Source of the DNA: Ignelater luminosus
Taxonomy: Eukaryota; Arthropoda; Insecta; Coleoptera; Elateridae
Length of the DNA: 64,000 nucleotides
NCBI GenBank assembly: GCA_011009095.1
Contig: VTPC01089958.1
Location: forward strand, 94,479 to 158,478
Direction of reading: 5' to 3'
Part shown: one piece after another, positions 35,085 through 47,400 of the stretch
Numbering within the stretch: position 1 is the first letter of the stretch
Layout of the letters: each line of letters starts with the position of its first letter
Program-made: the position numbers and the translations under genes
Notes under the pieces: model-generated
Databases searched by the model: none
What the model was told of the DNA's origin: nothing
What the model saw: only the letters and a program-made list of their open reading frames with translations

Positions 35085-37420
35085 ATGCCGTCGGAAGGCT
35101 CCCTCTGTCTGTTTTCTTGTTCTTCGTTTTTGAATATATTGAGTTCAGCTTTTTCATCAATTTTCTTTATTCTTAAGCATCTTCTTCATCGTGTCGCGTC
35201 GTTGATCTGCATTTTTACTTCGGTTTGTTCTCTTACCCATCTTTTCATTCGAAAAATGTGTGCTCTACTGTGTCACTTTCTGGGCAGTATCTGCATCTGG
35301 CATAGTTTCTTTTTTTGAAACTTCCCAGGTACGCCATAAAGCAGTCATGCCGGTGAAGAACTGTATGATGTAGAAATTTACTTATTACTACCGACAGTTT
35401 TGTGTCCCTATTAGTCTTCTTGTTGATGGTGGTTTTACGTTCTTCTTTTGCATCCGCCTTTTCTTTACGATCATATATTTATTTCTTCTCGTAAACCATT
35501 AATCGCACTGGTACAAGTCCTGTAATAACCATGGCAGCATTACATGACGTGGTCCTGTATGCACTGATGATTTTTATTGCAGTAGTTCTCTAAATTGTCT
35601 GCGGTATGTTTTTGTAATTATTAATGTTTGCTGCTTACAATGGTCATAGACTGAATGGTCATAGCCATGACTCTTCGTTTAGTTTGAGATGGGCCCCTAA
35701 CATTCGGCAACAATTTGTATAGACTATTAAAAATTCTGCTGGTTTTACATGTAACCTCTTTTATATTTTGATATGATTTCGAGATACTTCACTTGCTGCT
35801 CCGGTCTAATTATCTGGTTTTTAATTTTAAATTACATTCCGTCTTTTTTCCTGTACGGCATACAAGGCTGCGTTTCCTTCCAGCGTGACTTCTGTTTTAT
35901 TTGCTGCTAAAATTGCTACTGCTAGGTCGTTTGCATAGAAAATTAACTCTACCCCTTCCGGCACCTGCACTTCCATTACATCATTGTACAAGACGTTCTA
36001 TAGTGTAGGCCCCAATAAAGAGCCTTGAGTGACTCCACCCGTTATTGATTTGTATGTCTTGGGAGTCGATTTGTATCGTGCTTTTTAGGAGATAATCACT
36101 AATTATATTTATGATATATTTGAAGATGTTTGTTTTCTAGCTTTGTCACAATTTGATTCCACGCTACGCTGTCGAATGCATTTTTGACATTCACCTATAT
36201 CAGGGCTTATCATTTCAGATTCGCTTTGTTTCCAGCTTTTCTCTCCGACTTTAGAACATAATGAAAGACGTCAACTTATTCTTCAGTTCTTCCTGGCTTA
36301 CATTTTGGTTTATCTTCTGGCCTCTTTATTGGTTTCTGCAGTAAAATGGGCTTTGACGTTTTCCAAGAATCTGGGAAAATGTTTGCCTTTATCAGGTCGC
36401 TAAATACTTTTGTGAAATAATCTAGTTTGCAGCTTGTCATTCCTTTTGCCGCTTCAGATGGAATTCCATCTGGCCCAGGGGCCTTACCGTTTTTTGTTCT
36501 TTTACACGCTACTACCACTTTTCCTTTTTCTAGAGGTCTGTGTTCTTGATCGGGTTGACGCGCTATTAGTTCTTTTTTTCCTTCTGCTGTTAGAAATAAC
36601 TCTTTAAATATCTTGAGTTTGCCATTGAGAACTAAGTCAGTTTTTGGATATAGGATGTTGCCTTAAGACATTTTGTTCTAGCTCTCTGTACAATTTTTCC
36701 CACTACTTCTTTTTGCTATTTATTACTTCGTAGTGTAGCGATCTTCTTGCCTGTTTGTATAGCTCTTTATGATGTTCTGTATCTATTCTTGTTTGTTGAG
36801 TTCTGGTATATGTTCTTCTTTGCGGATTAGCTTCGGTTCTTTTCTAACCTATTTCTTCCGCCCGCCACTATATTGTTTTCGCGCAACTTTTTAAATGTTT
36901 CTTCATGCATTCAATGGCTATCTCAAAATCTTCTTTGAAATTATTTTTTCTGCAGTTATTCCTTGATACACTTCACAATCGCTTCCTTATTGAACTCGTT
37001 GCATCTGTAGATTAAAACTATTATACCTATAATCACTTAACGTCTCTTCTTCTTCCATGACTTTTCAGAAGTTTTACTTTGACACCCAAGCTAGAGATAC
37101 TATATTGAGATCTATGTACAAACTTTCGTTATACCTCACTAGGGTTGACAGCTTTTCATCGTTTAGGATCACTAAATATTATTGTGATTATCCAGTTCAG
37201 TACTTCGTTTCCTCTATTATCAGTTGCTATTCCTCTCCAGGCAGGATGTTCTGCGTTTAGATCCCCAGTTAATATGAAGTTATCCTCTGTGCTTTCTAGA
37301 CTATCGTCTAGTTCCTCAAGAGTTGTATTGTACTCTATCATTGAGCGGTTTGGACTTATATAGACACTAAACTGAACCGGATATCGATTTCTATATACAC
37401 ATAAAGCCCACCACTTCCGT
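35085..37420 (-). mobile_element. R1-type non-LTR retrotransposon (LINE G), degraded
   Basis: Minus strand. The endonuclease is at 37410-37160 (VYISPNRSMIEYNTTLEELD, ILTGDLNAEHPAWRGIATDN). The RT start is KNGKAPGPDGIPSEAAKGM (about 36480), with motif A VKNAFDSVAWNQ (about 36190), motif B GGVTQGSLLGPTL (about 36030) and motif C FYANDLAVAI, where YADD has become YAND (35926-35937). The C-terminal zinc region is HDCFMAYLGSFKKRNYARCR, YCPESDTVEHTFFE (35350-35240). Domain order and motifs match the R1 clade. Stops and frameshifts interrupt it, and the Asp-to-Asn change in the catalytic box would abolish synthesis. Confidence 0.85.
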
Positions 37421-37970
37421 ATTTATGTATAGTTTACATTTATTATGCACACTGTTACTGTTTTGTTTGCATGTACATTATGCTTTTAAGTCTTTTCTTT
37501 TTTCTACTTACAGCGCCTTTCTAAATGCGTCACACGTAGTTCGGCCAGTCTAAGTCTTCGTGGGCACCACAACTAGCTAACTAGCATCGACCCTTGCAAT
37601 TTGGTTAATATACAACAATTCTACTTATTTGTTTAGTTCTTCTCGTTTATTGATTAATAATACTGTCTATACAATCAAAAAATAAATTTTAAGGACTGAG
37701 CATTTTTCATTATCTAACTCAATTTGTAGACTTGAACATTGTAGATACTAAATTCTTGTTGCAGGCATTTATTATACTTCCTGTGTCCTCTAACTAACTT
37801 TTTCTTAACTTCTTTGTTGCTCAGTATATTTCTCACAGTCATCACAGGCTTGTTTGAGATCCAGAAACCATAAAAATATTTTTTTCCGATGGAAGATATG
37901 CTAAGGCAAATTTCAAGTTCAACACTAAAACAAGATAGTAGAAATTGCCTTATGATAGCCAAACAAATCA
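37421..37970. other. no recognisable gene
   Basis: Short spacer between oppositely oriented LINEs; the minus frame 37714-37971 is not recognised. Confidence 0.45.
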
Positions 37971-37974
37971 AATT

Positions 37975-39640
37975 TCCTGATTCAACATTCTATGAGACAG
38001 ATGAAGACTAAACTGGTTTACGAAGTAGGTAAACCCGAAATAAAAGTAAACAAAGAAGAAAAATGGATAACAGCAAGAAGCAGAAAAAATAAACGGAAAC
38101 AATATCTTTCATTATAAAGAAATGAATATCCAAGAACCAGAAAACCAAGCAACCATTATTACCATAGTTACTAGATTCCGAGAAATAATAAACAAATGGT
38201 ATTCTAATGCATTAGGAAAATTCGGCACGATTTAAATTGGCTGACGCTTTAACGCGAAAATACAATTTGGGACCCAAGGCTGACAACAACCAAAAGCAAA
38301 GAATTGCACCGAGCTGCTGCAGGACTCAAATGCACATATCGCTTTACAGGGAAGTCAAAATCAAGATTTATGATTTGTTGGATTTTTTCATGTTGAGGAA
38401 AATATCATCAAACTATGTTAATACAGAAGAAAACTTTTATATGAACTCTGATCATTCTCTGGTGATCCTTACTCTAAGTAAAAACGTTATCAGAAAAAAA
38501 CCAAATCCCTCTTTATCAAATTCAAGATTTTGAGTAACAGCATCCATCTGAAAAAACAACTCAACAAAGAAAGAAAATCGTAACATAGAAATTCAAAAAT
38601 CTGCGTGGAGAAACGCACAGACAATAAAATAATTAACAAATGGAAATAATTATCCAACTGAAATAAGGGATCTTGTTGCGGAAAAGAGAAGATTCAGGAA
38701 GAAATGGCAAATGATAAGCTAACCAGAAGATAAGAATTGAATAGGGCTATCCAAAGACTGAGAAGAGAGATTTTGACATACAAATAAAAAATACATAACA
38801 AAAGTTTTAACAAAACTAATAGACGACAGAGAGACTGAATTCTTGCTATGGAAAACAACCAGGAAGCTATAAAGGCCCTGCACTCATTGTTCTCCCATTA
38901 AAAGAGTAGACAATTGTTGGGCAAGAGGCAATCAACAAAAAGCTGATACATTCTAATTGAAGAATGGTGATGACTTTCCAGAAGATGAAGATGATCCAGA
39001 AACAGAACAAATAGAAATTAGGCACTGAAGAAAAAGCTGCAGGTTTCGACCTCCCAACTAGCGAAATAACAAAGAAGCTGCCAAGAAAAGCTATAGTTAA
39101 ACTTATTTATATCATAAAAGCAGCATTCAAGTTGAATTATGTAACCAATACTTGGAAGATGGCAGAAGTAATTTTAATTTTTAAACCAGAAAAACCTTCA
39201 AACGTAGTTTCGTTTTATAGACCGATATCATTGCTACCAATGGTGTCTAAGTTGTTTGAAAAACTGTTACTACAAAGAATGAAACCTTTGATAGAAAGAA
39301 AAAAAACTGACACCATCACATCAGTTTGACTTCAGAAATAGACACTCAATAATAGATCAGGTCCATATAGGATAACTGATTTTATCGAACGAACGTATGA
39401 AAAAAAAACAGACTTGCTCAGCGGTATTCCTTGATGTACCTCAAGTGTTCGACAAGGCTGGTCTAATTAAAAAAAATTACGGAAAATACTCCCAAAACAG
39501 AACGTCGATATTCTCCAATCTTTTTTAACTGGAAGAATGTTCAGAGTACAACAGGAAGAAGCATACTCGTAAATAAAAGAAATTAAAGCAGGTGTCACAC
39601 AGGACAATGTGCTGGGACCAGTCCTGTTATTATATGTGAA
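37975..39640 (+). mobile_element. Jockey-type non-LTR retrotransposon (LINE H), truncated in the RT
   Basis: Plus strand. Endonuclease C-terminal part: DLLDFFMLRKISSNYVNTEE, MNSDHSLVILTLS (38430-38480), with the catalytic S-D-H. Linker: EIRDLVAEKRRFRKKWQ, RETEFLLWKTTRKL. RT: MAEVILIFKPEKPSNVVSFY (39170), RPISLLPMVSKLFEKLLLQR, DFRNRHSIIDQVH, motif A AVFLDVPQVFDKAG (39425) and motif B IKAGVTQDNVLGPVLL (39585). Similarity ends near 39640, before motif C, at a junction with a hAT fragment. Stops and frame changes are frequent. Confidence 0.85.
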
Positions 39641-39671
39641 AATAGCCACTTTCTCACATTTGATTATATTA

Positions 39672-40249
39672 AAGTAAGACTGCAAGATCCGAGCATGGAC
39701 TTCCACGATGCTGCCTCAAATTTGAAAGCTCTCAGAGATCATTTTCACGATGAAAGAGAAACTTTGGTAACTGAAGCTCTAGAAGTTGGATTTAGGCTTT
39801 GTCAAGATTGGGATGTTGAAACCGAAAAATGACCAAGACGAAAGAAAAGAATCACTCGTGAAACGTCGACCGATTCCGGATTAACAGCTAAACAGGAAAT
39901 TGAAAGAGTCATAAAGGGAACAACTGACCGTCTTCCTACGGAAATAGCTGATAGGTTCACTCGTTTGCATGAAACGGACGAAAAGTTTCAGTTTCTACTT
40001 GACGTTGAAGGATTGTCTCACAGCAGTGACAGTGACGTCTTAAAACTAAAATGCAAAGATTTGGTCAAAAATGGTCAACAACTATACAAAGAAATTTCGG
40101 ACTTCAGAATGTTGCTTAGAAGCCGGACCAGCATTAAAATATCAAGACCTGAAGACGTTTTGCAAGAAACGCAAGAAGCTGCGAAGACTGATTTCGACTT
40201 CGTTATTGATACATTTGCATCAATGAAGACAAGAAAAGTACATATTTAA
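39672..40249 (+). pseudogene. hAT-family transposase, C-terminal half fragment
   Basis: Reads VRLQDPSMDFHDAASNLKAL, RDHFHDERETLVTEALEVGF, RLCQDWDVETEK, a stop, RRKKRITRETS. From 39965 it reads HETDEKFQFLLDVEGLSHSS, LKLKCKDLVKNGQQLYKEIS and DFRMLLRSR. The spacing L-x-D-x-x-x-A-x-x-x-L-x-x-L, a basic R-R-K-K-R segment, then DRF-x-x-L-x-x-x-x-x-F-x-F-L is the pattern of hAT-type proteins of the 52-kDa-repressor / ZMYM1-like kind. The N-terminal zinc finger, catalytic core and terminal dimerisation motif are not present. One internal stop (about 39829). It begins at the break-off of LINE H. Confidence 0.65.
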
Positions 40250-40392
40250 TAAGCTCCTTCTGGATGATTTATTTGGACGTTTCTTGACCTCGACACACGT
40301 AGTGCGTAACTCGGAGGACATGCAGTTAAAAAAAGATCTGATAAGTGTGTCCAAAATTCTAGATTCACCATTGGGATCTCGTAAAGGGTAAG
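40250..40392 (+). other. short open segment after the hAT fragment, unrecognised
   Basis: After the stop the plus strand stays open for about 48 codons (NKLLLDDLFGRFLTSTHVVR, NSEDMQLKKDLISVSKILDS) and ends in TAA at 40390. Protein-like composition, no family recognised; it may be a remnant of a second element. Confidence 0.25.
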
Positions 40393-41610
40393 AGATACGA
40401 AGTTAGTTTAATCAGATAAAAGTTGCCGAGTCGAAGGGCCAGTTTATTGCTGTTCGTGTTTTCTTTTAAGAATGCATTGTCTACTAGACAGCAATTCTAC
40501 TTGCAGCCTAGCAGACAAAATGGTAAGATCTAGATCTATTAGAATCTAAAGTAACCGAATAAATTTTGCCCAGGGGCGGTCAAAACCGACCACTACGTGA
40601 CTTTTTGAGGTTATGTTTAACAATTTTACTAACAAGATTTGTCCTATGTAAAATGAACAGAGGAGAAAATTGTTATGTATTAGGTTAAATCATAAACACT
40701 GCTAAGCTAGACATTCGCTTCTTGTGGTAACAAATATTTTTTGGTTAGGATAAACAATTTTTTCATTTAGCTAGTAGGTAGTTGTGGTACAGATATCACA
40801 TGAATTTTGCAGTTGGGACCTTTTGTTTTAGCACGGCAGAATATTCCTAGTAAGTATCTTTAAAGAGGCGTTGCATAACTTGTAGACGTTCACAACAAAT
40901 GAAACCATCACATTTGAGTTTGAATCTGTAATAAAACGAAAGAACGAAATATTGAGTGCCATTAACAACGTAAACCTGTTGAATGTAGAACAAATCAATT
41001 ACTGAATAAATTTACACACCACCGTGCAAATTTGAAAAATTATTTAAAGTGATCTATAGAATTATTAAATTAAATAATAAAATCAAATCGTAAAAATCCC
41101 CAAAGTGGAGACAATTACTGATCGTAATTTTCAAGGAAAGATCCCCAAGTCATTTTTATGTCTGCAATTTCAGGGCATCATTAAATTCTATTTTTAGTAT
41201 AAGATAGTCAAAGAAACCAGAAAAAATGTAATAATCATAAAAAACATAAAAAGATTGCAGTGGCGCGGAAAAAGGTAGGTACTCATCGAGTTAATTCAGG
41301 CTTTTAGCCCATCTGCCAATTAAGACTGTCCCAGGAAAAAAAGAAGAAAAAAGTAAATTATAAATCATTCTGTTAGAATATTATAATGGGTATTTAAAAA
41401 GAAGTATAAAGTATGCGGAAGATTTTTTATTTTCACTTTAAATATTTACTCTAAACAAAAAAGAAAAAAAATTAAAAACGAAGAAAAGGAGAAGCAAAAA
41501 AGAATAACTACCGAGGGGAACCTATTAACGTAACGATAAGATAAACGGCCAAACAGTGTCTAGCTCTACTTTAATTAAAAGGTATTAAAAACATTGAGTC
41601 TCCATTCTCC
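40393..41610. other. no recognisable gene
   Basis: AT-rich; no element ends recognised. Confidence 0.5.
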
Positions 41611-41615
41611 AAAGT

Positions 41616-41625
41616 GTATATATAC
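41616..41625 (+). promoter_or_regulatory. candidate TATA box
   Basis: GTATATATAC about 25-30 bp upstream of the start of a sharply CpG-rich block. Placement fits a core promoter for the candidate first exon that follows; AT-rich surroundings make chance occurrence possible. Confidence 0.35.
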
Positions 41626-41644
41626 AATATAAATAAATTATCCA

Positions 41645-41828
41645 AAGCGCACGCACGCATCTCCGTCGCAGCTTTTCCGTTATCAAGAAGGACGCGCGAG
41701 ATTCGACGCCAGTTGCTCGGACGTAGTTATGGAGTGAGAGCATAACGCGTTGTTATTTTTCCGCGATGACATGTGGAGTGCTATCACCGATAGGATCGCG
41801 AATTTTATACGCGGCAGACGTCAAAAGC
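41645..41828 (+). CDS. candidate first exon of a host gene, CpG-rich, with ATG and 5' splice site
   Basis: About 24 CpG dinucleotides fall within roughly 190 bp, while the flanks have almost none. The block ends at a consensus donor, AAGC|GTGAGT (intron begins 41829). ATG at 41766 (purine at -3) opens MTCGVLSPIGSRILYAADVK plus S, exactly 21 codons to the donor, phase 0. A second ATG at 41771 gives MWSAITDRIANFIRGRRQKR, phase 1; which is used cannot be decided. The transcript start (41645) is inferred from the TATA spacing. No matching downstream exon was found within the window, so it would open into a long intron. Product unrecognised. Confidence 0.45.
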
Positions 41829-41834
41829 GTGAGT

Positions 41835-43300
41835 AATTTTTATCGTTTTCAATTGCTTGAGTTTGATTTGTTAGCTTTTTGTTAATCACAGAAGTAAAAA
41901 GTTTAACAATTGCAGTTAAACAAACTTTTTTTTTCTTAAATAACACGTAAACAATTTGATACAGAAAAAAAGAAGACTCGTTAAGAGTAATAGGCGGCTG
42001 TAATATTTTTTTAGACCATCTGTTATGAATGACATAATCATTAACCACACAATGAGAGATAATGAAGATCAGATATCCTTGCTTGGCTGTTTATAAAGAT
42101 ATCTCACTATCTCTTTAAATTTGAATTCTTTCAAGTTTTCTTCTGTCAGGAGAACCGAAAATATCTTAATGTGTTGGCCCAAAAGACTGCTTTATTTGGC
42201 TGTACGCCATTGGTATTCTTGTTAAATGTAGCGTTAATTTTGAAACATAAATAAAATTTGGCATTTTCCATAATATTTTGTATATTTATATAACTAAATT
42301 GCATGTGTACACTCGAGAAATTCGGTACGCCGATATTATTTGTTTTGAATTAAAACGTGTAGTGGTTTTCCGTTGTTTTTGGATTATTAAATAATTTCCA
42401 ACAATAACCCATTATGACTATGTGCCTTTGTATTAATTGTTGTAATAAATGTCATTTGCTATTGTGCTTAGTAAACTAGTAGTAGTAAACATTTCTAGGA
42501 AATATTTGACGTCAATTGTGTGATTTTACAGATATTTAGGTTCCTTTGCAGCATTTAATAACGCGAGATTTTTTCTTCATTGTTTACATGATCGATCTAA
42601 ATTTATCTTGAACGTATGGGTAAGGTTAAAAATGATTAATAGTGTTTTTAATCATTTTCAATAATAATGCATCTTGAGAGTGTAAATCAAATAATACTAT
42701 GATGTAACACAAATCTAATTGTAAGTAGAAGAAATTTTCTGCAAATGAAAAGAAGCAGAAAATTTGTTTTTGTTTCAAATTATCAAATTATCGATAAAAT
42801 CGATAAGATCGTGATAGCATCACTTTATTAGGCGATAAGAAGAAATACGTGATGTAGTAATCAATTTTTGCTATTTACTATTAGAAACAGAAAATTATTA
42901 CTTCTATTTTTCATTAGCTCGAAGAAATCCAATTTTGCAAAGGAAACTGCACTGGGAAAACTTTTGGGTTAAATCTCCATCAAAGTTTTTGCCCTGCTCT
43001 GAGTGCTACCTTATGAAACATTCTTTGATGTCTGCAGAAAAAAAAATTTTTCTTCCTAAACTTCCAAAATGCTCTCACTATAAGTATCTGAATTTGGGCC
43101 TTTCACAGAAAAAAGTCATTTCAGCTCTTACTTACCACTTTTGTCTCGGCAGAAACATTTGCAATTCCAAAGTGAGATATCTCTCTCTGAGTACCATCAT
43201 GTTTATTCAATTCACTATCAGCTATTTTTGTGGTATCAACCTTCCATAACAAGATTCCTTGCCATCTACAACTTAGATAATGTATGGGCTAAAAGTATTT
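41835..43300. other. no recognisable gene; candidate first intron
   Basis: AT-rich. Contains two ATCGATAA-type motifs near 42795 and a 104-codon unrecognised plus frame at 42935-43249 that overlaps the edge of the piggyBac-like element. Confidence 0.4.
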
Positions 43301-43589
43301 GGAAAAACACGTTCGCTACCGGGCTCAGTTTGAGGTGCTTCTCTATTGAACGAACTTGCATTTAAGGAACTACTTGGAAAATATTAGCGGTTCAGGTACA
43401 GTTACTATAGTAGTAGCCTTAGGAATCGTTTTGAGCCCTTTTGATCTTGAACCAAATAATCCTGCAATAGTCTTTTTACTATAGAAAATAAATGTGACTC
43501 ACTTTCCGTCTCCATTATTAACTCGTACAGTTTATACCATATTTAAAGCGCTTATTTATCTGTGTCTAATGCAATACAATTTTTCGAGG

Positions 43590-43840
43590 TGGTGGGTGGT
43601 AGTCGTTTAAGTCTTCCCCTGGCTCAGAGTCGCCGTTTTCATCAGATTCACTTGTTTCAGTCTTAGTTGCATTTTCATAATCTTTGTCAGCGAGACTGAG
43701 TCGTCTCTAGAATGCGGATCGTCAACCTGATCCCCATCTATGTCGTTATCCGAGTCGTTAAAGAAATAAACGAATATAACCTCGAAAAACGCATCTTTTA
43801 AATTTTATTAGCAACAACGTACCTTGTGTTAGGTGTAGAA
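43590..43840 (-). pseudogene. acidic N-terminal segment, possibly of a piggyBac-like transposase
   Basis: Minus strand reads MNSTPNTRYVV near 43838. After stops it reads DSDNDIDGDQVDDPHSRDDS and, in another frame, ENATKTETSESDENGDSEPG followed by EDLNDYHPPPRK. Asp/Ser/Glu-rich starts are usual for piggyBac transposases, but the sequence itself is not diagnostic. Frameshifted, with no DDE core. Confidence 0.35.
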
Positions 43841-44074
43841 TTCATATTGATTGATATTTACTTCTTACACACGCTAAAATCCAACGAAAACACATAAACC
43901 GCACAAAATTAGTGAAGAAATCAAAACAGTTCCTTCCACACGCCACGTAGTAAATTTCTTGTACTAAATTACCTGCCGAGGGCCACTATAGTGGTCGCAC
44001 GTGGCTTAATAAGCTGATAAGGGACAGAGAAACTGCTAACTAGCTTTATTCCTAAACCAGGCAAAATCTTATTA

Positions 44075-44398
44075 CAGTGTGCTGATAAAGTATGGAACAA
44101 ATTCAATAACTCGAAAAATATTAATATTGCGAGAAAAACAAAAAGGAGTTGAAATACCAATTAGAATGTTTTAAATTTTCTAAACAAAAAAAATAATATC
44201 TCCGAAAAGCGTGAGCAAATTTGAAGATCAAAAAAATACTGATGACGTCATTGGTCAAATAATTATGACGTCATTGATTTTGCATAATATTAAAAGATGC
44301 CCAAGAATTTAAATAGTTACACCCCTTTTTGTTTTTTTTTTCAAAATATTAATATTTTTCGAGTTATTGAATTTGTTCCATACTCAATCAGCATACTG
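44075..44398. mobile_element. Tc1/mariner-type MITE, 324 bp, ~54-bp inverted repeats, TA target
   Basis: Begins CAGTGTGCTGATAAAGTATG and ends with the complement, CATACTCAATCAGCATACTG. The arms (44075-44128 and 44345-44398) match at about 50 of 54 positions, share AACAAATTCAATAACTCG, and are flanked by TA on both sides (44073-44074, 44399-44400). No coding between them. The centre holds two TGACGTCA palindromes (44243-44250, 44266-44273). Confidence 0.88.
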
Positions 44399-44479
44399 TA
44401 TATTTCCATGCATATAAATATGTGGAAACTATAGCAGCCGCGGTCCACCAGTATTAGTGGCTGGCGGTAGCGAACGTGT

Positions 44480-47400
44480 TAAAGCACAATATATTTTATA
44501 TTACAAAACGTTTGTTATTTATTTATAAGAATAGAAATAATTATGAAATTGAAAACTGATCTCCTTCTACTTTATGTCAAAGCCTACTTTTTTCCTTGTT
44601 CATAATTGCCTGAACAACACTTACAGTACATGAAGTTCTTTAATTTCTATTTGCGTTTAAAAATTCAATTACTTAACTAATGTTGCCTTTCAGCAGTCAT
44701 CATACATTTCTCTAGGCAGTAGTATCCAAAATTCTGCAATTGATCTGGCCCCCGATAAATTTAGCGAGTTAACACTTTTTGGTCTCATGTTTTTCTGCCT
44801 CAACATTCGTCAGTGCTTTTGGCATAGTGTGACGTAGCAAGATCCGGACAATAATAATTATTATAATGATGTTCTTGAATGAACATTGCCAAAATCGGGA
44901 GGCATTCGCTTTGTTAAATACCAACAGAAGCTATAAAGTCTGTAATAACAGGTGCTGTAACCTCTCTATAGGACATTGCCGGCCAAAAAGGATTCTCTTT
45001 TCAAATCTTGCTTTAGACTTGAGATTGATATGTGTATAAACACTTTTCGAATTGTCGTCATGATGCAACTTTTTTCGTCTTACACACGTTTTTGCAAAAA
45101 TGCTTTTTCCCATAAATATTAAGCACTTGACAGAAATTAAATATGGAACGTAAGATGCTTGAATGACATTACAATTTATATTTAAAAATTTGCAAATAAA
45201 AATGTCTTAGTCTCTTAGTAGAGACCGCTAGTCCAAAATCTAGAATTTACAGCGCTGTAAATGTGAAACGCAGGCTCTGCAACAAACTACGCAAAAACCA
45301 AACAAATAGCCTTCTTAATTTACGCTTCCTAAGTTAAGTTCTTTCTTTTTTTTCTCTTTGTTTTAAAACAAAATGGTTAAAAAAATTTAAACTAACAACA
45401 ATAACAAAAAAAATAACAAGAAAATTTTAAACAACCAACTAAGCCAGTAACGACTTTGCCGGAATGCATTTAAGTGAACTAAGATAGTACATGTGTAAAT
45501 ATAAGGAGTAGATTAAATTTAATAATTTAAACAACTTTTATAAATTTAAGTTGAATGGCAGCAATGTTGAGACAGTAGAACAGGTAGCCAGATGTACAGC
45601 ATTGCGCCAGTACCCCATCCTTCACAGATCGACCAGAGATTCAGTTGAAACGAAAATAATTATCATAGGTTGGACAATATGATTGGAAGTAGAAAGCTGC
45701 CTTCCACAACAACTAAATCTGTCTTTTTCCCGTGCAAAGAAAATCATCAACAAAACGGCCCTTAATATTTTCAAGTGCGGTTACAAGCTAAGAAAAACCA
45801 AGAAATCTCCCATGAGACCTAGAAAAGCAAAAACAAAAACCGCTTACCCTCGCTGGGTTGAGGCTTGTCACAGACTTTGACAAAATAAAAATTTGTTGTA
45901 CTCCTGGCACAAACACCGGCAACGCAACTGCTCTGAAGACGATTTTCACCCTATTCAGTCTGCCTTGAGCAACGCAAAATTCAAACATTTCCGAAACGAA
46001 CTCCCTCTAACGGAAATTTAAGATTAAAAATTCATCTAAACAAGAGACGACTTGGAGATTACATTTTTGATAACGCACGCTATGATCAAGTAGCAAAGAT
46101 TAAAATAGCAACCGATAAGATCCCAAATCTCACGAAGACATAATTGTAAATTACAATTACAGTAAAAATGAAACCGAATAAGCTTTACAAATGAACTGGT
46201 TTAGAAATCACAACTTTAATTCATTTTGGCTAAACCAAAAACAAAAGATCAAACCGCACATGGGTTACTTTTAGAGAAATGAACAAGTAAGAATTTACAT
46301 AATCAAAATTACACCTGACCACTTGTCTTATCCAAATATCAACGATAAAACGTAGAAAAGTTGCTAGGTAATAATTAAAGGTGAAGTCCAATGTACAATC
46401 ACTAAATAGTGATAAGAAAAATCCAACTCTTATCACTTTGCTAACAAGAACTATAATGAAGTAAAATTAACGAGAATTACCAGTCACGGCCGTGAAAGTT
46501 GAACACACGGCAATCATAAAAATTTAAATGCTTGATGAATTATACTCTGTGTTGCGCTTGCTACCATAAAGAAAATGGAAAATTTTGTCAACCCTAAATT
46601 GATTTATAAACAGAAAAACAACTACAACAAAATTAATCAATTTCTCAGAGTGAACTCATTATTATCAAGAAAAACCATCTCCAACAGGAGAAAACTGTCA
46701 AAAAAAGTACAAAGACCCACCGAAAGCACAAATTAATATAACACATGTAACGGAGAAAACGGTGAACGTTACAGTATCTTTTTGTCTTCGTAAGACAATT
46801 GCAACCCCTTTAGATAAAAATGTTAAATCTGGATTTTTTTATTTTTTATTACATTTTTGAAAGTTCTTATAATAATAACCACCAAATCATTGAATTACAA
46901 TTTATGCTGGAACGTAGTAGAATTTGATATCACATTGCAGCACAGGAGATCGCCGGTCAAAATGTAAATGATAATGACAACTTTTTTATAATCTCGGCGT
47001 CTAAAGGTCTTCTTGTCAGTTACTGTAGGATTTAAAAACTGTCCTCTATAAATACTTCCATTACCCACTCGTAAAACAAATACCATAACAGAAGTACATT
47101 CAGAAGTTGAAAACTTAAAAGTCACACCTGTATAAAAGAACTATGCAAAACCTCAAAAATTATGAAACGCAGCGAAAACGTCTAAAAGCTGCTTGCCAAC
47201 GTAATAAAGTGTAATATGATCTACGGAGTAAATTTGTAGACACTTTCTTTATCAAACTCGAATGCGAAGTGTACATCTCGCTTGCATGGCTTACCTTCTT
47301 CTTCTTGACGTCTGCTGCATCTTCTTCTAAAGTTTGCACTACCGAAATTATATGGATTTCGTGGCGTATTTAATGTTGTAAGCTTTCTAGGTCATTTGAA

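Larger units (their letters stand above)
43308..44478 (-). mobile_element. piggyBac-like relic with 14-bp terminal inverted repeats
   Basis: CACGTTCGCTACCG at 43308-43321 is repeated inverted as CGGTAGCGAACGTG at 44465-44478. The right end is followed by TTAA, the piggyBac target; on the left the corresponding bases are AAAA. Subterminal palindromes GGCCACTATAGTGGTC (43981) and CCACCAGTATTAGTGG (44447) are the kind found in piggyBac-like ends. A minus-strand acidic coding segment (43590-43840) fits a piggyBac transposase N-terminus. The rest of the transposase is missing. A Tc1-type MITE has inserted into its 5' region. Confidence 0.5.
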
